From Planctomycetaceae bacterium (GTDB lineage Bacteria; Planctomycetota; Planctomycetia; Pirellulales; UBA1268): a DNA stretch of 9,611 nt. The translations under genes and the position numbers were made by a program. The notes beneath the pieces were generated by a model, which saw only the letters and a list, made by a program, of their open reading frames with translations, ran no database searches and was not told where the DNA came from. Location: assembly GCA_009691925.1 (NCBI GenBank), contig SIAG01000138.1:1-9611 (forward strand), given 5' to 3'. Positions within the stretch are counted from its first letter, which is position 1; every line of letters begins with the position of its first letter. Positions 7,012 through 9,611 of this stretch are shown here, one piece after another.

Positions 7012-7367
7012 GGCTGTGTCAGAGCCGGGCAGCCAGATTCCGCTGGCGGGCCTTGGCGATAACCGACGTGTTGCAGTTGCGGTAATCAGGCTGCCTCCAG
7101 GAGCCAACCTGCCCAAAAGCCAGCTCTTGTGAGCTTTACCCGCATTCGAAGCACAAAGGGCTGCAGGCTTGGGGATAGCAAGACCCCCTCGGACGGGTGG
7201 GTGTGGCCTTTGTAGCGGGGCGAAAAAACGATGAGGATAGCGGGGCGAACCCTAGTCCCCACCGACCTCGCCCCACCACGAAAACCTGAGTTTCGGGCTG
7301 GCTTTCGATCGCTTCACGCAATGTGTCCGCGCATATCGCTTGATTTCTTGGTAATTTGGCAGAAATT
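7012..7367 (+). other. Intergenic leader upstream of rloA
   Basis: No gene is supported in this stretch. It contains a 12-base direct repeat (7213-7224 and 7238-7249) and becomes more A/T-rich toward the rloA start (TTGATTTCTTGGTAATTTGG at 7339-7358), where a promoter for the rlo pair is plausible but not assignable by eye. Confidence 0.4.
7213..7249. repeat. 12-base direct repeat pair upstream of rloA
   Basis: TAGCGGGGCGAA occurs at 7213-7224 and again, identically, at 7238-7249, a period of 25 bases. It lies about 130 bases upstream of the rloA start. It might be a paired operator, but the G/C-rich unit could also be a common motif of this genome. Confidence 0.6.
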
Positions 7368-7378
7368 GGAGAAGACAC

Positions 7379-8659
7379 ATGCTGATTGAGTTTCGCGCCG
7401 AAAACCACAGGTCGCTCAGAGAAGAGCAAGCTCTAAGCATGGCGGCTGGGCTTGTCCCTCAACCCGCCGACGAGCGTCCCCGCATGGTAGAGGGATATTC
7501 GGAGCCCCTATTGCCAGCCGCAGCAATCTACGGAGCCAACGCGAGCGGAAAGAGCAATGTGCTGGCTGCGTTTGGGTTCATGCGAAGCGCCGTCCTAAAT
7601 TCTCAAAGGTATTGGGGGCCTGACGACGGGGTTCCCCGAGACCCGTTTGCGTGGCAACTCACTGACGCCCAGTCGTCCACGTTCGAAGCCACTTTTTTGA
7701 CAGGTGGCACGCGTTATGAGTATGGGTTCGCCGCCGATAGCCAACGAATCGTCGAAGAATGGCTATTCGCTTGGCCAAATGGAAAGAAACAGACTTGGTT
7801 CGAACGAGACGACACCGAATTCACTTTTGGTTCTTCGCTGAGGGGCGAAAACAAAGTCATCCAAGAAATCACCCGCTGCAATGCCCTTTTTCTATCAGCT
7901 GCTGTTCAGCTAAAGCACGAGCAGTTGCGCCCAGTTTACGAGTGGTTTCTCAACGTGCAGATGTATCCATACGTTTCTATGAGAGCCGGTGGATACGAAA
8001 TCGTACGTCGTCCTCACAGGCTCATCGTCAATAACCTCGACCCCTCCCACAAGTCTGACCAGCGACCATCAAGTCCCGACAGTCTGATTGCGCTTCAGTT
8101 TCTCGAAATGCTTCGTAATGCCGATGTTGGCATTGATGGCCTGCGTCTTGATCCGGCCCAGAATAGTGATGGCCCGAGGAGCTCGATTCGAGGATATCAA
8201 CTCAAGCACAGTAGTACTTTGGGGGATGAGTGGTTTGCGTTAGAGGAAGAGTCGCGCGGCACAAGACGACTTTTTGAACTTGCAGTACCTGTACTTGAGT
8301 CACTCCGCCAAGGGAGCCTGCTCATCGTTGACGAACTTGAGGCTAGCCTGCATCCCTCACTCGCTCAAGCGATTATCGAAATGTTTAATTGCCCTCGCCG
8401 GAATAAGCATAACGCACAGCTGATATTCACGACCCACGACACAAATCTTCTTGGCACCACTCTGGGTGCACCTGTATTAAGAAGAGATCAAGTATGGTTA
8501 ACAGAAAAGAAGCCAGATGGCTCGTCGGAACTCTATCCACTGACAGACTTCAAGCCGCGGAAGGCTGAGAATATCGAACGGGGGTATTTGCAGGGCCGAT
8601 ACGGCGCTATACCGTTTCTTGGAAGGTTTGCTCAGGATACCGAGGAGTCAAGTCAGTGA
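7379..8659 (+). CDS. rloA: AAA15-type ATPase, RloA-like (AbiL/RloAB module)
   Basis: This 426-residue P-loop ATPase belongs to the SMC/ABC-like AAA15 group. It starts with the typical MLIEFRAENHRSLREEQAL strand-turn segment. Walker A is YGANASGKSNV (51-61), an ABC-signature-like SRGTRRLFEL lies at about 292-301, Walker B is LLIVDELEASLHP with D318 and catalytic E319, and the switch histidine H353 is in FTTHDTNLL. The insert between Walker A and the signature (about 70-290) carries the family's substrate or partner-binding arm. Size and motif order fit full-length RloA-type proteins. GGAGAAG at 7368-7374 gives a clear Shine-Dalgarno. The stop overlaps the rloB GTG by 4 bases. Such ATPases paired with TOPRIM-like proteins act as phage sensors in known systems (PARIS, AbiL). 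The same role here is inferred. The gene is visibly less G/C-rich than the minus-strand operons. Confidence 0.9.
   Translation: MLIEFRAENHRSLREEQALSMAAGLVPQPADERPRMVEGYSEPLLPAAAIYGANASGKSNVLAAFGFMRSAVLNSQRYWGPDDGVPRDPFAWQLTDAQSSTFEATFLTGGTRYEYGFAADSQRIVEEWLFAWPNGKKQTWFERDDTEFTFGSSLRGENKVIQEITRCNALFLSAAVQLKHEQLRPVYEWFLNVQMYPYVSMRAGGYEIVRRPHRLIVNNLDPSHKSDQRPSSPDSLIALQFLEMLRNADVGIDGLRLDPAQNSDGPRSSIRGYQLKHSSTLGDEWFALEEESRGTRRLFELAVPVLESLRQGSLLIVDELEASLHPSLAQAIIEMFNCPRRNKHNAQLIFTTHDTNLLGTTLGAPVLRRDQVWLTEKKPDGSSELYPLTDFKPRKAENIERGYLQGRYGAIPFLGRFAQDTEESSQ
8642..8647 (+). promoter_or_regulatory. Ribosome binding site of rloB, supports GTG start
   Basis: GAGGAG lies 8 bases before the GTG at 8656, inside the last codons of rloA. 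It decides the rloB start as GTG and makes the GTGA overlap (8656-8659) a coupled junction. Confidence 0.7.
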
Positions 8660-9282
8660 CAGCACGTCGCAACAGGACGCGGAGTCCCGCAAGAAAGCGG
8701 GCCCTGCTCGAGCCGAAGCCGCTGATTTTGGTTGTTTGTGAGGGCGAAAAGACAGAACCGAGCTATTTCAGCTCTTTCAAATCGCACTACAAGATATCGC
8801 GCATTACAATCAGGACGGTGCCGGGTGCGGGCGTGCCACTTAGTGTCGTTAGTAAAGCCCGAGATCTGAAAAATAGTGCGGATAAGGCGGCAGCAACAAA
8901 CTTAGACGAAAACCTAAAATATGATGCTGTCTGGGCAGTGTTTGATGTTGACGAACATCCAGAGCTAAAAACTGCAATTCAGTTAGCTCGCGATAATCGC
9001 ATCGAGCTTGCGATATCCAATCCTTGCTTCGAGCTGTGGTTGCTACTCCATCATCGCGATCAGCCTGGCATTAAGCACCGGCATGCCGTTCAAAAGCTTC
9101 TCAAAAAGGTAATGGGCGAGTACGACAAAGGCGTGGATTTCGCCAGCTACGCTCTTGGATACAAGCAAGCAGTACGGCGAGCGGAATTGCTAGGCGATTG
9201 CGATCTGGCTAGATGCGAGCCGGGGCCTAACCCATCAACCGAGGTTTATCGCCTTACGAAGTCGATCCTCGGAGACCCCTAG
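8656..9282 (+). CDS. rloB: RloB family protein (TOPRIM-like putative nuclease)
   Basis: This 208-residue protein carries the RloB family hallmarks: a basic N-terminus, ILVVCEGEKTEPSYFSSF (24-41) with the TOPRIM-type glutamate E29, the acidic pair AVFDVDEH (94-101; D97, D99), the strongly conserved SNPCFELWLLLHH (121-133), and the terminal NPSTEVYRL (192-200). The E and DxD arrangement matches metal-dependent TOPRIM catalysis, so nuclease activity is a reasonable prediction, not an observation. The length is normal for the family. It begins at GTG, overlapping rloA. RloA/RloB pairs were first named as ORFs linked to restriction loci, and RloB resembles AbiLii of the lactococcal AbiL abortive-infection system (recalled). 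Codon use has more A/T than the window's left half. An insertion-sequence end lies 7 bases after its stop. Confidence 0.9.
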   Translation: MTARRNRTRSPARKRALLEPKPLILVVCEGEKTEPSYFSSFKSHYKISRITIRTVPGAGVPLSVVSKARDLKNSADKAAATNLDENLKYDAVWAVFDVDEHPELKTAIQLARDNRIELAISNPCFELWLLLHHRDQPGIKHRHAVQKLLKKVMGEYDKGVDFASYALGYKQAVRRAELLGDCDLARCEPGPNPSTEVYRLTKSILGDP

Positions 9283-9289
9283 GCTTTCG

Positions 9290-9350
9290 TGTCATGCGGC
9301 GATTCAAAACCGGCCACGCATCGGCGCTTGAAAACCCGCCACCAGGCGGG
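9290..9350 (+). mobile_element. IS21-family-like terminal region
   Basis: The segment begins TGTCATGCGGCGATTCAAAA and contains two 20-base repeats 25 bases apart (9298-9317 and 9323-9342, 17 of 20 identical), both of the form GGCGxTTxAAAACCxGCCAC. Internal multiple terminal repeats of this kind, next to a TGT-beginning tip, are characteristic of IS21-family ends. No istA or istB is in the window, so either the element continues past the right edge or this is a solo end. Confidence 0.55.
9335..9350. repeat. Perfect 6-bp hairpin overlapping the IS end
   Basis: CCCGCC-ACCA-GGCGGG forms a stem of 6 G/C pairs with a 4-base loop, 53 bases after the rloB stop. There is no T tract, so it is not a standard intrinsic terminator. 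It could still protect the transcript end, or belong to the IS terminus. Confidence 0.5.
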
Positions 9351-9381
9351 AGGTACTGGGTGGAGGAATCGTCTTCTTTGC

Positions 9382-9547
9382 CAGGGCGATTGCGCGATAC
9401 TGGGGGATATGGCATGATTAGGTAAATTACGCTTTGGTTCGTGCTCTCAGAGCATGTCAGCGTGCAGGGCGATTGCGCGATACTGGGGTATATGGCATGA
9501 TTAGGTAAGGTACGCTTTGGTTCGTGCTCTCAGAGCATGTCAGCGTG
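9382..9547 (+). repeat. 83-base tandem duplication
   Basis: Two head-to-tail copies (9382-9464 and 9465-9547) differ at only three positions: GGGGGATAT against GGGGTATAT, and GTAAATTACG against GTAAGGTACG. Each copy contains ATGATTAGGTAA and the palindrome GCTCTCAGAGC. The second copy runs directly into the putative start region of the gene at the window edge, so it may be a duplicated leader or promoter. Confidence 0.92.
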
Positions 9548-9557
9548 CCGTGGTCAT

Positions 9558-9562
9558 GGAGG
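9558..9562 (+). promoter_or_regulatory. Strong Shine-Dalgarno before a GTG start
   Basis: GGAGG stands 7 bases before GTG at 9570. Together with an open frame to the window end, it suggests that a gene starts here. Confidence 0.45.
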
Positions 9563-9569
9563 ACTGCCC

Positions 9570-9611
9570 GTGCCAATTACGAAGTCGAGTATCCCGAGTA
9601 TCCAGGTTCAT
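9570..9611 (+). CDS. Start of a gene, possibly an integrase (truncated by the window)
   Basis: Fourteen codons from GTG read VPITKSSIPSIQVH before the window ends. Planctomycete integrases commonly begin with a short basic lead followed by (V/I)PSYRxHKxSGQA, as recalled. The IPSIQVH segment fits that loosely, though the tyrosine-arginine pair is absent. An in-frame ATG at 9537, inside the tandem repeat, would add 11 residues, but it lacks the GGAGG spacing. A gene belonging to the IS21-like element is an alternative. Confidence 0.35.
   Translation, partial: MPITKSSIPSIQVH

Noticed and set aside
9382..9547. Tandem repeat as a CRISPR array
   Set aside because: There are only two units, with an 83-base period and no variable spacers. 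The copies differ by three substitutions.

Overview
This is a GC-rich bacterial window that looks like an accessory or defence-type region, most plausibly from a planctomycete. The lineage call is an inference. It rests on the style of the integrase-tail-like fragments, the IS630 and IS21 relics and the base composition; there is no rRNA or other marker gene to confirm it.

Layout. Positions 1-263 hold no gene I can support. From 2842 down to 264 on the minus strand lies a LytS/LytTR two-component pair: a signal peptide plus seven-helix histidine kinase, and a LytTR response regulator, joined by a 4-base ATGA overlap. Positions 2860-3156 hold the degraded C-terminal end of an IS630-family transposase, whose stop lies just upstream of the kinase start. 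From 6335 down to 3262, also on the minus strand, is a second ATGA-coupled pair: a RecQ-like helicase with a C-terminal phosphoribosyltransferase (PRTase)-type domain, followed by a DprA/Smf-like Rossmann protein. Positions 6336-7378 form a gene-poor interval with two plus-strand fragments resembling the C-terminal tails of planctomycete integrases. From 7379 to 9282 on the plus strand is a GTGA-coupled pair: an AAA15-type ATPase (RloA-like) and an RloB protein. Immediately after rloB comes an IS21-family-like terminus with two 20-base internal repeats, then an 83-base tandem duplication, then what may be the first codons of another integrase or transposase running off the window.

How it fits together. 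The two central operons are divergent and about 1 kb apart. Both have the organisation of prokaryotic conflict systems. RecQ-PRTase with DprA combines DNA unwinding, ssDNA or nucleotide sensing and a PRPP-fold domain. RloA with RloB combines an SMC/ABC-like sensor ATPase with a TOPRIM-like putative nuclease. The rlo genes are visibly richer in A/T than the minus-strand genes (a sampled 60-base line at 8881 has 27 G/C; one at 4861 has 45), which suggests separate acquisition. The surrounding relics of IS630, IS21 and integrases support a turnover-prone defence island. No phage challenge or expression evidence is available from sequence, so the immune role is inference.
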